A stretch of DNA of 64,000 nt from Haloferax prahovense DSM 18310 (GTDB lineage: Archaea > Halobacteriota > Halobacteria > Halobacteriales > Haloferacaceae), in NCBI RefSeq assembly GCF_000336815.1, contig NZ_AOLG01000048.1, forward strand, positions 1 to 64,000, given 5' to 3'. The notes beneath the pieces were generated by a model. The model was not told the DNA's origin. It worked only from the letters and a program-made list of their open reading frames with translations, and ran no database searches. Within the stretch, counting starts at the first letter, position 1. Each line of letters begins with the position of its first letter. A program made the position numbers and the translations under genes. Below are positions 1 to 8,941 of the stretch, piece by piece.

Positions 1-1250
1 ATCGCCTCGCGCGAGGAGATGATGACGATGGGCAGGATGAGGAGCGCGAGCGTCGCGCCGCCGATGAGGACCGTCCCCGTCGGCTGGCCGAGGTAGGTGA
101 CGAACACGCCGAGTCCGAGCAGGCCGTAGACGACCGAGGGGACGCCGGCGAGGTTCGAGATGTTCACGTCGATGAATCGGGTGAAGGCGTTGTCCGGGGC
201 GTACTCCTCGAGGTACACCGCCGCGCCGACGCCGAGCGGGAACGAGAGGGCGGCGACCGTCGCCATCAGCAGGATGGAGCCGCCGATGGCCGGGTAGAGG
301 CCGGCGTTCTCCGCGGTCCCGCTGTGGGCGCTCGTGAGGAACTGCCAGTCGACCCACGACTGCGGGCCGGCGAAGCCGAGCGCGTCGACCGCGACCGCGC
401 CGACGAGCGACCCGCCGATGATGACGCCCGCGAGCAGCAGGCCGATTCGCTCCTGTTCGCGGGTGACCGCCGCGCCGCCGGCGTAGGCCAGCGTCGGGAC
501 GAACGCGACCGACGTGACGACGGCGGCGGCGTTGGCGTCGACGCCGAGCGTCGGACCGACGACGGCCGCGAGACCGGTCAGGACGAGCGCGGACGCGCCC
601 GCGGCGAGGCCCGCGGTGGTGTCCTCACGGATGCGGGCGACGTACTGACCGACGACGACCGCGGCCACGCCGCCAAGGACGAGCGTCAGAATCATCCAGT
701 CGGCGGGGACCACGGGGAGTTGACGGACGATTTCGGGGATGCTGTGGAAGTACCCCGGCACGCCGACGAGCGAGAGAATAAACGCGGCACCGGTCGCGGC
801 GACGCGGAGGGTAAAGGGAATCTGCTGTTCGTACTTGGTCAGGACGACCGTGAGCGCCGCCGGAACGAGGAGGCCGACGACGTACGACAGGCCGGTCAGC
901 GGCGGGACGATGTCGACGAAGACGATGGCGACGCCGCCACTGAACAGCAGGAACACCCCGAGCATCCCGATGACCATCCCGCCGAGCTTGAGCGCCGGGA
1001 CGTTCCGGCGGGCGAGAGAGCCGCCGACGACCGCCGTGGGGACGACGAGCGTCAGGAAGAAGGTGAGATGCCAGCCGAGGTCGGCGGTGAGCGGGCGAAT
1101 CGCGTCGTTGGCGACGTAGATGAGGAGGATGGCGAGCGTGACGATGCCGAACATCGTCGCGCCCAACAACAGGTACCGGAAGACGGTTCCGGTGGTTCGG
1201 CTGACCTGTCCGAACCCGTCTGCGTAACTCGATTCGGTGTCGGTCGACAT
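1..1250 (-). CDS. pstA: Phosphate ABC transporter permease PstA (partial, C-terminus beyond window)
   Basis: This is the second membrane subunit of the PstSCAB high-affinity phosphate importer. The reading frame is open from an ATG at 1250 to the window edge, so the C-terminus is missing. It begins MSTDTESSYADGFGQVSRTT and continues as a very hydrophobic protein with many membrane segments. The visible N-terminal part is longer than in bacterial PstA, which I infer reflects extra N-terminal membrane helices. The start lies one base after the pstC stop, so the two are surely co-transcribed and probably translationally coupled. pstB and phoU would be expected beyond the left edge, but that is not visible here. 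Identification rests mainly on its position after pstS and pstC and on the membrane character. Confidence 0.88.
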   Translation of the reverse strand, partial: MSTDTESSYADGFGQVSRTTGTVFRYLLLGATMFGIVTLAILLIYVANDAIRPLTADLGWHLTFFLTLVVPTAVVGGSLARRNVPALKLGGMVIGMLGVFLLFSGGVAIVFVDIVPPLTGLSYVVGLLVPAALTVVLTKYEQQIPFTLRVAATGAAFILSLVGVPGYFHSIPEIVRQLPVVPADWMILTLVLGGVAAVVVGQYVARIREDTTAGLAAGASALVLTGLAAVVGPTLGVDANAAAVVTSVAFVPTLAYAGGAAVTREQERIGLLLAGVIIGGSLVGAVAVDALGFAGPQSWVDWQFLTSAHSGTAENAGLYPAIGGSILLMATVAALSFPLGVGAAVYLEEYAPDNAFTRFIDVNISNLAGVPSVVYGLLGLGVFVTYLGQPTGTVLIGGATLALLILPIVIISSREA

Positions 1251-1251
1251 C

Positions 1252-2211
1252 TCAGTATGCCTCCCGGTAGCGTCGCGAGACGTAGTCGCTGATGACGTTC
1301 ATGATGAGTGTGATGACGAAGAGCACGAGGCCGATGGCGAACAGGCTGCGGTAGGCCAGCCCGCCGCCGGTGATGTCACCGGTGAGAAGCTGGACCATCG
1401 CAGCGGTCATGGGCAGCGCGCCTTCGAGGTACGACGCGGGGTTGAGCGGGTTGAGGAACTTCGCCTGCGCGCCCGCAGCGACGGTGACGGCCATCGTCTC
1501 GCCGATGGCGCGCGAGAGCGCGAGGATGAAAGAAGAGAAGATACCGGAGAGGGCGGCGGGGACGACGATGCCGGTCGACACGTCGAACTTCGTCGCGCCC
1601 ATGCCGTAGCCCGCCTGTCGGAGTTCGTCGGGGACGGCGGACATCGCGTCCTCGCTGATGGAGGCGACCATCGGGATGATCATGATGCCGACGACGATGC
1701 TCGCAGAGAGCATGTTGAACGTCCCGATGCCGGGGAAGACGACTTCCAGTGCCGGCGTGATGTAGATGAGCGCGAAGAAGCCGTAGACGACGGTCGGGAC
1801 GCCGGCGAGGATTTCCAGCGCGGGTTTGAGAATCGAGCGCGCCTGTGCGCTCGCGTACTCGCTGAGGTAGATGGCGGTGGCGACGCCGAGCGGGAGCGCG
1901 ATGACGGCCGACCCGATGGTGACCATCAGGGTCGCCGACACGAGCGCCAGCACGCCGAACTCTTGGCTGTGTATCTGCCAGGTGGTTCCGGTGAGGAAGT
2001 CGACGATAGACGCCGTCTCTCCCGCTACTCCCATCAGCGGGGCTGTCAGCGTGAAGAACTTGGCCGCCTCCGTGATGAGGAGCCCGACGATACTGAGGGT
2101 CGTCACGACGGACAACGCCGCGCACAGGAAGAAGAACGACCGCGTCAGTAGCTCACGCGGGGAGTTCTCCGTGTTCCGCGTGAGGTCGGTTTCGAGGTCA
2201 TCTGTGCTCAT
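1252..2211 (-). CDS. pstC: Phosphate ABC transporter permease PstC
   Basis: First membrane subunit of the phosphate importer, 319 residues, a normal length for PstC. A hydrophilic N-terminus of about 22 residues is followed by about six membrane helices. The cytoplasmic EAA-type loop that contacts the ATPase PstB lies around residues 185-210 (SEDAMSAVPDELRQAGYG), and the family signature LAGVPTVVYGFFAL is at about 135-148. The ATG at 2211 gives the start typical of the family. It sits 63 bases downstream of pstS and one base before pstA, so the three genes form one operon on this strand, presumably induced by phosphate limitation. Confidence 0.96.
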   Translation of the reverse strand: MSTDDLETDLTRNTENSPRELLTRSFFFLCAALSVVTTLSIVGLLITEAAKFFTLTAPLMGVAGETASIVDFLTGTTWQIHSQEFGVLALVSATLMVTIGSAVIALPLGVATAIYLSEYASAQARSILKPALEILAGVPTVVYGFFALIYITPALEVVFPGIGTFNMLSASIVVGIMIIPMVASISEDAMSAVPDELRQAGYGMGATKFDVSTGIVVPAALSGIFSSFILALSRAIGETMAVTVAAGAQAKFLNPLNPASYLEGALPMTAAMVQLLTGDITGGGLAYRSLFAIGLVLFVITLIMNVISDYVSRRYREAY

Positions 2212-2274
2212 TGGTTGGATTGAATCGTGGTGTATGAAAAAGCGCTTCGTTAGCTGATTCTGTCGGGGAAGCGG

Positions 2275-3312
2275 CTAGTTGGCTTCCTCGATGGCCGCGT
2301 TGAGCGTGTCGAGCATCTCCTGTTGCTCGTCTTCGCCGAGCGGGACGTAGCCGACCTCGTTGGCGACGATTTCACGGCTGGTGGAGTTCTCCATCCAGTA
2401 GCGGGCGAACTCCGCGACGTGGTCCTCCGCGAGCGACTCGCGGGCGGGGTAGGTAAACAGCGGGCGGGAAAGCGGGTTGTACTCGCCGGACAGCGCCGTG
2501 TCGAGCGACGGCTCGACGAACTCGCCGGCGTCGTTCTCGATGGGGACGGCCTGCACGGCGTCGGTGCTCTCGCTGTAGTACGCGAAGCCCATGTAGCCGA
2601 TGGCGTACTCGGAGCCCTGGACGCCCTGGATGATGGTGCGGTCCTGCTCGGTCGCGGAGTAGTCCTGTCGGTGGCCCGGTCCTTCCTCGCCGATGATGGC
2701 CTCGATGAAGTAGTCGTACGTGCCGGAGGCGTCGGTGGGGCCGTAAATCTGAATCTCCTCGTCGGGCCACTCGGAGTTCACGTCGGACCACGTCGTCGGG
2801 GTCGACTCGGCCGAGAAGATGGTCCGGAGCTGTTCGACGGTGAGTCCGTCGCCGAGGAAGTCGTTGTCGTTGTTGACGATGACCGTCAGCGCGTCGGTGG
2901 CGACTTTGAGTTCGACGGGGGTCACGTCGTTGTCCTCACACTGCGTCTCTTCTTCGCCCTTGATGGGGCGCGAGGCGTTGTTGAAGTCGGTCTGACCCGT
3001 ACAGAAGTAGTTCGCGAAGCCGCCACCGGAGCCGGTGGACTGGAGGTTGATATTGACCTCGGAGTGCTCGGTCTGGAAGCGCTCGCTCATTGCGGTCGCG
3101 AGCGGGAACACCGTCGAGGAGCCGGCGATATCGATGGTTCCCGAGAGCTCGTTGCTCCCGTCACCCGACGAGTCCTCACCCTCAGAGTCGCCGCCGGAGC
3201 CACCGCCGTCGGTGTTGTTCTCCGTACACCCGGCGAGTCCAGCGAGACCGGCCGCGCCCGAGGCAATCAGGAACTTACGCCGCGAAAGACCACTGTCCGA
3301 GTTACGCGTCAT
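2275..3312 (-). CDS. pstS: Phosphate-binding lipoprotein PstS
   Basis: Extracellular phosphate-binding subunit that feeds PstCAB, 345 residues. The N-terminus has a twin-arginine signal (SRRKFLIASGAAG) ending in a lipobox with Cys29 (LAGCTENN), followed by an acidic Gly/Ser-rich linker. So it is exported by Tat and held in the membrane by a lipid, as is usual for haloarchaeal binding proteins. The mature part begins with the PstS phosphate-loop motif DIAGSSTVFPLATAM and carries other family motifs (QSTGSGGGF, ATDALTVIVN, DASGTYDYF). It is the first gene of the operon. A TATA-like ACTATATAGT lies about 45-54 bases upstream of the ATG. Confidence 0.96.
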   Translation of the reverse strand: MTRNSDSGLSRRKFLIASGAAGLAGLAGCTENNTDGGGSGGDSEGEDSSGDGSNELSGTIDIAGSSTVFPLATAMSERFQTEHSEVNINLQSTGSGGGFANYFCTGQTDFNNASRPIKGEEETQCEDNDVTPVELKVATDALTVIVNNDNDFLGDGLTVEQLRTIFSAESTPTTWSDVNSEWPDEEIQIYGPTDASGTYDYFIEAIIGEEGPGHRQDYSATEQDRTIIQGVQGSEYAIGYMGFAYYSESTDAVQAVPIENDAGEFVEPSLDTALSGEYNPLSRPLFTYPARESLAEDHVAEFARYWMENSTSREIVANEVGYVPLGEDEQQEMLDTLNAAIEEAN

Positions 3313-3658
3313 CGATTTTGACGAGCCGATTTTGGCGTAAATACCCTGCTATGACAACTATATAGTGATACGTTCCGGTATGTCCACAACGATTGATAAC
3401 GTGTGACAAGAACGGGGCGTAATCGACGAAAGCAGCCGATTGTTCCATTCGTAGCCGTCTCGTGCGCGAACTTTCGCCGACGTGTCAGAAAACACGGGGA
3501 CGCGGGCCGGCGGGAGCGGCGCAAAAACAACTACTGAGGGAGCGGTGTTTCGAGCTCGAATCGGCACGGGTCACGTTCGGTAGCGCTCATCACATAAAAT
3601 GCGCCACCGATATATAGAGATAGACAGTTTTATTGTGTATTGAGAACCACCCACGGAC
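3313..3658. promoter_or_regulatory. Divergent pstS / phoU-like promoter region
   Basis: Gene-free spacer of 346 bases between two divergent phosphate genes. For pstS (minus strand) the palindromic TATA-like ACTATATAGT at 3357-3366 would place transcription start about 20-25 bases before the ATG. For the plus-strand PhoU gene there are two TATA-like runs: GATATATAG at 3609-3617 and TTTTATT at 3628-3634. The second would give a leaderless or nearly leaderless message. The middle (about 3400-3560) holds only spurious open frames. A shared phosphate-responsive operator is likely but I could not single one out. Confidence 0.6.
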
Positions 3659-4660
3659 ATGGTCGAAACCCGAAAGGTGCAGGTGACGGGCGGTTCCACC
3701 TATACCGTCTCGATTCCCAAAGATTGGGCGACGGACAACGGCGTCTCGGCGGGGAGCGAAGTCGAGTTCTACCCGGAGGGGGACTCGCTGTTCTTGACCC
3801 CTCGCTCGGAGGAAGAACGCACCGAGGGCACCCTCGACATCGCGACCCTCGAAGGAGACGAACTCACCCGCGCCGTCATGACGATGTACGTAAGCGGGTT
3901 CGACATCATCGCGCTGGAGAGTTCGCGCATCACGACCGACCAACGCCGGACCATCCGCGAGGCGACCCAGAGCCTCGTCGGCCTCGAAGTGCTCGAAGAG
4001 ACGCGCGACCGGGTCGTCATCCGCGACCTGCTCGACTCCTCCGAGCTCTCCATCCACAACGCGGTCACTCGGATGCGGCTCATCTCGCTTTCGATGCTCG
4101 AAGACGCCATCGCGGCCATCGCCGAGCAGGACGACGACATGGCCCGCGACGTCATCCAGCGCGACGACGACGTCGACCGCCTCTGGATGGTCGTCTCCCG
4201 AATCTTCCGGGCGACGCTCCGGACTCCGAAGGCCGCAGAAGAACTCGGCCTGCCCCGCGAAATCTGCTTCGACTACCAGTCCGCCGCCCGGCAACTGGAG
4301 CGCATCGGCGACCACGCGACCAAAATCGCCCACCTCTCATTGAACTTCGAAGAGCCCGTCGACGGCGAAATCGTCGAGGCGATTCAGGAACTGTTCGAGG
4401 AGACGAAGGCCGTCGTCAACGGCGGTATGGACGCGCTGTTCGCCGAGGAGAGCGACGAGGCGAGCCGCCTCGCCAACGAGTCCCGCGAGGCCGTCCAGGC
4501 CATCGACGCGAGCGCCCGCGGCATCGACGAACTCCTCCGCGGCCTCGACCCGGCCCGCGCGCAACTGCTCGGCCTCATCGTCGACTCCGTCTCCCGGAGC
4601 GCCGACTACGGTGGTAACATCGCCGAGACGGCGCTTCAGAAGGCCGCGCCGACGCCCTGA
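3659..4660 (+). CDS. AbrB-PhoU fusion phosphate regulator
   Basis: A 333-residue protein with a SpoVT/AbrB-type swapped-hairpin domain at residues 1-50 (MVETRKVQVTGGSTYTVSIP, then KDWATDNGVSAGSEV) followed by a helical PhoU domain with its usual acidic, metal-binding-type helices. Bacterial PhoU is about 240 residues and has no DNA-binding domain, so this fusion can be read as a phosphate sensor that may bind DNA or partner proteins itself. That is inference from architecture; the fusion is common in haloarchaea. It is divergent from pstS across a 346-base promoter region, which fits a role in regulating the Pst system. Start chosen at the ATG where the AbrB domain begins. Confidence 0.9.
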   Translation: MVETRKVQVTGGSTYTVSIPKDWATDNGVSAGSEVEFYPEGDSLFLTPRSEEERTEGTLDIATLEGDELTRAVMTMYVSGFDIIALESSRITTDQRRTIREATQSLVGLEVLEETRDRVVIRDLLDSSELSIHNAVTRMRLISLSMLEDAIAAIAEQDDDMARDVIQRDDDVDRLWMVVSRIFRATLRTPKAAEELGLPREICFDYQSAARQLERIGDHATKIAHLSLNFEEPVDGEIVEAIQELFEETKAVVNGGMDALFAEESDEASRLANESREAVQAIDASARGIDELLRGLDPARAQLLGLIVDSVSRSADYGGNIAETALQKAAPTP

Positions 4661-4813
4661 CCGGCCACGAGCGGCCAGCCGCGACGCCGCTTTTATCGCT
4701 CACTTCTTGTTCCGGATTCGACTTCGACCGAACCACGCCCGCGAGCGACGGCCGCGGGGCTCACGGGGTAAAACAGTCGAGCCGCGCCGAAACGACGACG
4801 CGGGGAGAGAGAC

Positions 4814-5191
4814 TTACTCTTCGTCGACGACGACGGCGTTGACCTGCCCGTCCTGACCGGGGCGGGAGGTGACGCGGGCGCGGCCGGCGCTCGTGTCGAT
4901 GATGGAGCCCTTCGTGATGATGTTCCGGCGGGCGTAGTTGACGTTCGACGGGTTGTCGAAGACGCCTTCGATGTCGGCCTGCGTCACGTCGGAGCCGTCG
5001 GCGACCTGCGCGACGTTCGTCGAGAGGGCGCGGACCTTCTCGTTGTTACCGCGGGAGTCGATGATCTGGAACCGGGGCTCGCCGACCGTCGTGGCGGCGG
5101 GTTCGCGGCCCAGCTGGTAGCGCTTCTTGTTTCGGGACGGCTTGCGCCGACCGCCGGTCCGCTTCCGCTTGGAGCGTCCTTGGTCCTTCAT
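4814..5191 (-). CDS. rps8e: 30S ribosomal protein S8e
   Basis: Archaeal/eukaryotic small-subunit ribosomal protein eS8, 125 residues, the full archaeal length. The basic N-terminus (KRKRTGGRRKPSRNKKR) and the family motif YARRNIITKGSIIDT (about residues 85-100) are clear. It is monocistronic: the neighbours on both sides are on the other strand. A TATA-like TCAAGTAG lies about 27 bases before the ATG, suggesting a leaderless transcript. Confidence 0.98.
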   Translation of the reverse strand: MKDQGRSKRKRTGGRRKPSRNKKRYQLGREPAATTVGEPRFQIIDSRGNNEKVRALSTNVAQVADGSDVTQADIEGVFDNPSNVNYARRNIITKGSIIDTSAGRARVTSRPGQDGQVNAVVVDEE

Positions 5192-5320
5192 ACGGGGTAA
5201 AAACCTCGGTGACTACTTGAATCGCTCGAATCGGTGCTCGGCGGAGACGGGTGACACCACGTCTCTCGGGCGCGATGGCAACGCAAACCGTTTAGTTCGC
5301 CCGCGCCCGCCGTCGAACCG

Positions 5321-5767
5321 ATGAGTCTCGACGTCACCGTCGCCGTCCCCTTCCGGCAACACGGCTCGACCCGCCTCGGCGAGGGCGAGTTCGTCGTCGC
5401 CCTGTCGCTCGACCGCGACTGGTTCTCCCCGGACCAGGCGAAGCGCCTCATCGACCTCGCCGCGGGCCGCGGCCTCGTCGAGCGCGACGACGGCGAGGTC
5501 GTCGCGACGTTCGACCCCGCCGAGGTACGGATACCCGAGGAGTTCGAACCCGACGCCTCCGTCCTCCGCGAGCAGTCGGCGTTCGAGCAGATTCTCGACG
5601 CCTGCGTCGCCGCCGGCATCGAAAAACAGGCCGCCGTCGCCGGCATCAACGAGCGACAGTCCCGCCTCGGCGTCACCGCCGAGGCCGCCGCGGTCCTCTT
5701 CGCACGCGCAAACGAGGTGAACGTGGACGACGCGGCCGAGAAAGCAAAGCGGTCGCTGGCCGAGTAG
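5321..5767 (+). CDS. DUF2240 family protein
   Basis: 148-residue archaeal protein of the DUF2240 family: the N-terminal half (residues about 1-70) looks like a winged-helix-type fold with FSPDQAKRLIDLAAGRGLV, followed by a helical C-terminal half (EQILDACVAAGIEKQAAV). No biochemical role is known to me. The position beside rps8e, divergent across a 129-base spacer, agrees with an informational neighbourhood but does not prove it. A TTTA-type TATA element (CGTTTAGTT) stands about 30 bases upstream of the ATG, again suggesting a leaderless or very short leader mRNA. The next plus-strand gene follows after 80 bases and may be co-transcribed. Confidence 0.85.
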   Translation: MSLDVTVAVPFRQHGSTRLGEGEFVVALSLDRDWFSPDQAKRLIDLAAGRGLVERDDGEVVATFDPAEVRIPEEFEPDASVLREQSAFEQILDACVAAGIEKQAAVAGINERQSRLGVTAEAAAVLFARANEVNVDDAAEKAKRSLAE

Positions 5768-5847
5768 CGTCCTCCCGTCTTTTCGCTTCGCCCCTCCGCC
5801 CGCCAGCGAAGCGACACCCCGAAACCGTCCGGGCGCGAACGGCCGGC

Positions 5848-6243
5848 ATGGTCGTCGATTCGCTCTCCGACGGGACACGCATCGCCCAACTGCTCGCCTC
5901 GGAGGTAACGGGCCACGAAGACGCCTTTTCCGTTCTCTCCGTCGTCGACGCCGACCCCGACGTGGAACCGACCGACGACGGCGCGCTCGCCTACGCGGTC
6001 GCCGCCGGCGACGAGCGCGTCGCCGAGGTGTACGTCCAGCCCGACCGCGCCCGCGTCGAGTTCCTCGCCCACCCCGACGTGACCGCCGAGGCCGCCTCCG
6101 AGGAGGGGCTTCGCGTCCGCCCGAAGGCGGTCCGCCCGCCGCGGACGCTCGTGTTCGTCGAGGACGGCGCGCAGGTGAAGTGGACGCTCCCGGCGTTCCG
6201 CGCGCTGGTCGCGGCGCTCGAAGCCGAGGGCCGAGACCAATAA
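5848..6243 (+). CDS. Hypothetical protein (haloarchaeal)
   Basis: 131-residue acidic protein with no family I can name. It shows an alternating strand/helix pattern with a C-terminal strand-helix stretch (KWTLPAFRALVAALEAEG). No membrane segment, signal or metal-binding motif is visible. Codon use with strong G/C at third positions and many Asp/Glu residues matches the surrounding chromosome, so it is probably a real gene. It follows DUF2240 on the same strand and faces the HAD hydrolase gene tail to tail with 23 bases between. Confidence 0.75.
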   Translation: MVVDSLSDGTRIAQLLASEVTGHEDAFSVLSVVDADPDVEPTDDGALAYAVAAGDERVAEVYVQPDRARVEFLAHPDVTAEAASEEGLRVRPKAVRPPRTLVFVEDGAQVKWTLPAFRALVAALEAEGRDQ

Positions 6244-6266
6244 AATCCGCCCGCCGCGCGACCGAC

Positions 6267-6926
6267 TCAGAGGTCCGCGACGAGTTCCGGAAGCGCCGTC
6301 GGCAGGTCGTCGTGGTGGATGTGTGCGACCGCCCGCGGGTCGGGGTCGTCACAGCCTTCGCCGAGCACCTGCACCGGGAGCAGCCCTGCGTCGTGCGCGC
6401 CGGCGATGTCGTGGTGGACGCTGTCGCCGACGTAGACGGTCTCTTCGGGCTCGGTTCCGAGCTCGTCGAGCAGGGCATCGAACGCCCGCCGGTCCGGCTT
6501 TCCGGCGGGGAGCGCGCCCGTCACGAGCGCCGTGTCGAAGTGGTCGCGCCAACCGAGTTTGTCGATTTTCGCCTCTTGGGCCACGACCGGCCCGTTGGTG
6601 AGGAGGCCGACGCGGTAGGTCGTCCGCAGGCCGGCGAGCATCGCCTCGACGCCCTCGACGGGGACGACCGCGTCGGTGATTCGCTCTCTGTACGCCGTTG
6701 CGACGTGCTCCGGGTCGACGGTGGAGTCGTGCTCGTCGAGGAGGGTCTCGAAGATGGGCGCGCGGGTCTCGCGCGTGAGGTTCTCTTGGTGTGCCCGGAG
6801 ATACGCCTCTCGGGTCAACGGGGGCGCGCCCGCCGCCGCCGCCGCCTCCGAGAGAATCGTCTCGCGGTCCCGCGTCGGAACCGCGAGTGTGTAGTCGAGG
6901 TCGAACCCGACCGCGCTGACAGACAT
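6267..6926 (-). CDS. HAD superfamily hydrolase (phosphatase-like)
   Basis: 219-residue soluble hydrolase with all four HAD motifs: the nucleophile and acid/base aspartates Asp9 and Asp11 in FDLDYTLAV, motif II in GLLTNGP, the lysine of motif III in GKPDRRAF, and the metal-binding acid of motif IV in VYVGDSVHHDIAGA. An inserted helical cap domain lies between about residues 20 and 85. It most resembles the phosphoglycolate phosphatase/haloacid dehalogenase group; the substrate cannot be told. The open frame extends far upstream antisense to nurA, but the HAD domain starts right at the ATG at 6926, so I take that start. Confidence 0.9.
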   Translation of the reverse strand: MSVSAVGFDLDYTLAVPTRDRETILSEAAAAAGAPPLTREAYLRAHQENLTRETRAPIFETLLDEHDSTVDPEHVATAYRERITDAVVPVEGVEAMLAGLRTTYRVGLLTNGPVVAQEAKIDKLGWRDHFDTALVTGALPAGKPDRRAFDALLDELGTEPEETVYVGDSVHHDIAGAHDAGLLPVQVLGEGCDDPDPRAVAHIHHDDLPTALPELVADL

Positions 6927-7076
6927 TCTCGGCGAAGCGTTGGCAACGGAGCGATATGAGCGTGCCGGGACCTGTCGAGGGGGCGACCCGTCGCGCGTCG
7001 GCTCGCCGCGGGCCAGTCCGGACGACGCCTCACCGGCGACGACAACCACTATACCCGTCGGCGACGACGCCGAGAT

Positions 7077-8351
7077 ATGACCCTCGACCCCGTCCACGTG
7101 GACGACATCGCGTCCATGGCGAGTTCCATCGCGGACTCGGTCGACGACGCCGACTACGACGACCTCGCGCGGACGGTCTGGGAATCGTGGCTCGACCCCC
7201 TCGAATCGCCCGATGGGGGACTTCCCATCGTCGAACCGCTCGGGGAACAGCGCCTCCACGCCGCCGCCATCGACGACGTCGCGCTCACGGAGTCGCCGTT
7301 TCCGACCGTCCACGGCCTCGACTCGGGGACCATCAACCCGACGACGTTCAAAAACGGGCTCGTCCTCGACGTGGCCCACGCCGCGATGGCCGCCGAGCCG
7401 TCGGACCTCGACCTCCACCGACACCGCTCTATCGTCATGGCGGCGCACACCCACGACCCGGTCCAGTTTTTCGACACCGACGAGTGGCTCCGGTCCGACG
7501 AGGGCTACGGCCGCCGGCGCGTGCTGAGCGTCCCGCGGGTCAACCGCTACGCCGAGGGCGTCGTCCACGCGCTCGCGCTCTACCTCGCCGAGAGCGCCCA
7601 CGCGCTCGAACACGCCGACGCCGTCTCCGACCTGCTCATCCTCGACGGACCGGTGTACCCGAAGGAACTCCTGAACTGGCGCGACCGCGACGCCGAACTG
7701 AAGGACCTCGCGCGCGACGCGAAGCCGAAGGCCGTCGTCGAGAACTACATCCGACTCGTCGAGCGCTTCGTCGAGCGGGACGTGCCCCTCGCCGGCTTCG
7801 TGAAGAATCCCGGCGCGAAACACGTCGTCCGCACGGTCAGAAAACAGCTCGACGGGAACGACGCCGGCAGGCGGCCGTGGGTCGACGACGCCGCCTTCTT
7901 CGTCAACCTGCTCGAACGCCGGGAGGGCCCCGACGGCGACGAGCGCCGCACCGAGGAGCTCACGTTCACGAGTTGGTTCGTCTCGCGCGGCGGCTCGGAC
8001 CGCCAACTGAGCGCCGAGGGCGAGGCGTTCGGCATCGAGCGAACGCTCGACCCCGAGGCGTACACGGTGACGTTCTTCGTGCTGTACGACCCCCGAACCG
8101 ACGTGTGCTACCGGGTCGAAGCGCCCTACGCGTTCACGAAGGACTCCGAGCGCCGCGCCGACCTGATGCACCACGTCGTCCGCGACGTGGCCGCCACGCG
8201 CGGGCCGCCGCTGGCGGTCGAGAAGGCCGACGAACTCGCGCGGGTGAGCGTCGGCGAGAAGGCCGCGCTCAGACGAAAGCTCTCGGAGAAACTCGACTCT
8301 GACCAGATGAAGAGCTACGACAATATCCGCTGGGTCGACGCCGACGAGTAA
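7077..8351 (+). CDS. nurA: NurA domain nuclease
   Basis: 424-residue protein with a NurA nuclease domain, the 5'-3' single/double-strand nuclease that works with the HerA helicase in resecting DNA ends for archaeal recombinational repair. The first metal-binding aspartate lies in HGLDSGTINP (about residue 80) and the second acidic motif in LLILDGPVYP (about 188); the C-terminal VEAPYAF and ADLMHHVV motifs are in the usual order. HerA is encoded 590 bases downstream on the same strand, with one small opposite-strand gene in between. TATA-like CCACTATACC sits about 30 bases before the ATG. Confidence 0.9.
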   Translation: MTLDPVHVDDIASMASSIADSVDDADYDDLARTVWESWLDPLESPDGGLPIVEPLGEQRLHAAAIDDVALTESPFPTVHGLDSGTINPTTFKNGLVLDVAHAAMAAEPSDLDLHRHRSIVMAAHTHDPVQFFDTDEWLRSDEGYGRRRVLSVPRVNRYAEGVVHALALYLAESAHALEHADAVSDLLILDGPVYPKELLNWRDRDAELKDLARDAKPKAVVENYIRLVERFVERDVPLAGFVKNPGAKHVVRTVRKQLDGNDAGRRPWVDDAAFFVNLLERREGPDGDERRTEELTFTSWFVSRGGSDRQLSAEGEAFGIERTLDPEAYTVTFFVLYDPRTDVCYRVEAPYAFTKDSERRADLMHHVVRDVAATRGPPLAVEKADELARVSVGEKAALRRKLSEKLDSDQMKSYDNIRWVDADE

Positions 8352-8393
8352 GAGTAGCGCGACCGAGGAGCGCGCCTCGGCGGTCGACCGCCC

Positions 8394-8807
8394 TCAGAGC
8401 GACGCGTCGCCCTCGGGAGAGCCTTCGTCGGCGGAGCGGTCCGCCGCGTCCGGCTGTTCGTCCTCCGGCGTCCCTTCCTCTTCGGGCCTGACGACCTCGA
8501 CTCGTACGTCGTCGGCCGAGACGCCGACCCGCGCGAACTGCGTCTTGACGTGTTCTTTCGCGGCCGACAGCGCCTGCTCGCGGGTGTCGAAGCCGCGGGG
8601 GAGCGGCGTGTCGAAGGCGACCCGAATCGTCCGGCCGTCGATTTCGGTCTCCGACCCGCCGCTTTCGACCTCGTAGAACTCGTCGCAGACCCAGACGTAG
8701 GGCGCGTCCTCGTCCGGCGCGCCGCGGTAGGTCGGCGCTTGCTCCCCCCGTTCGAATATCGTACCGGTGAGTGCCGTGCCGCCGCCGTGACCGCGGACCA
8801 ATAACAT
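8394..8807 (-). CDS. Conserved haloarchaeal protein between nurA and herA
   Basis: 137-residue protein with ATG at 8807; it has no function I recognise (possibly the DUF7113-type haloarchaeal family). The first 100 residues are mixed strands and helices (VWVCDEFYEVESGG, GFDTREQALSAAKEHVKTQF), and the last 35 are a disordered acidic tail rich in Glu, Asp, Pro and Ser. It lies on the minus strand between nurA and herA, so it separates the pair transcriptionally and shares a 134-base divergent promoter region with herA. The stretch of the open frame upstream of 8807 is basic and poorly composed, so I reject the longer start. Confidence 0.8.
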   Translation of the reverse strand: MLLVRGHGGGTALTGTIFERGEQAPTYRGAPDEDAPYVWVCDEFYEVESGGSETEIDGRTIRVAFDTPLPRGFDTREQALSAAKEHVKTQFARVGVSADDVRVEVVRPEEEGTPEDEQPDAADRSADEGSPEGDASL

Positions 8808-8941
8808 AGCCGGGCTAGGTGCGCGACACGGAAAAGTCGTACGCGACGCCCGAGAGCGCGTCATCCGGGACCGTTCGACAGGGGAACCGCGCGCCGTCGC
8901 CGACGCGTGGCTTTTTACTCGCCGCCCGCAAGCGTTGGAAC

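Noticed and set aside
6927-8174. Extension of the HAD hydrolase frame to 635 codons
   Set aside because: The extra part is antisense to nurA and has no domain.
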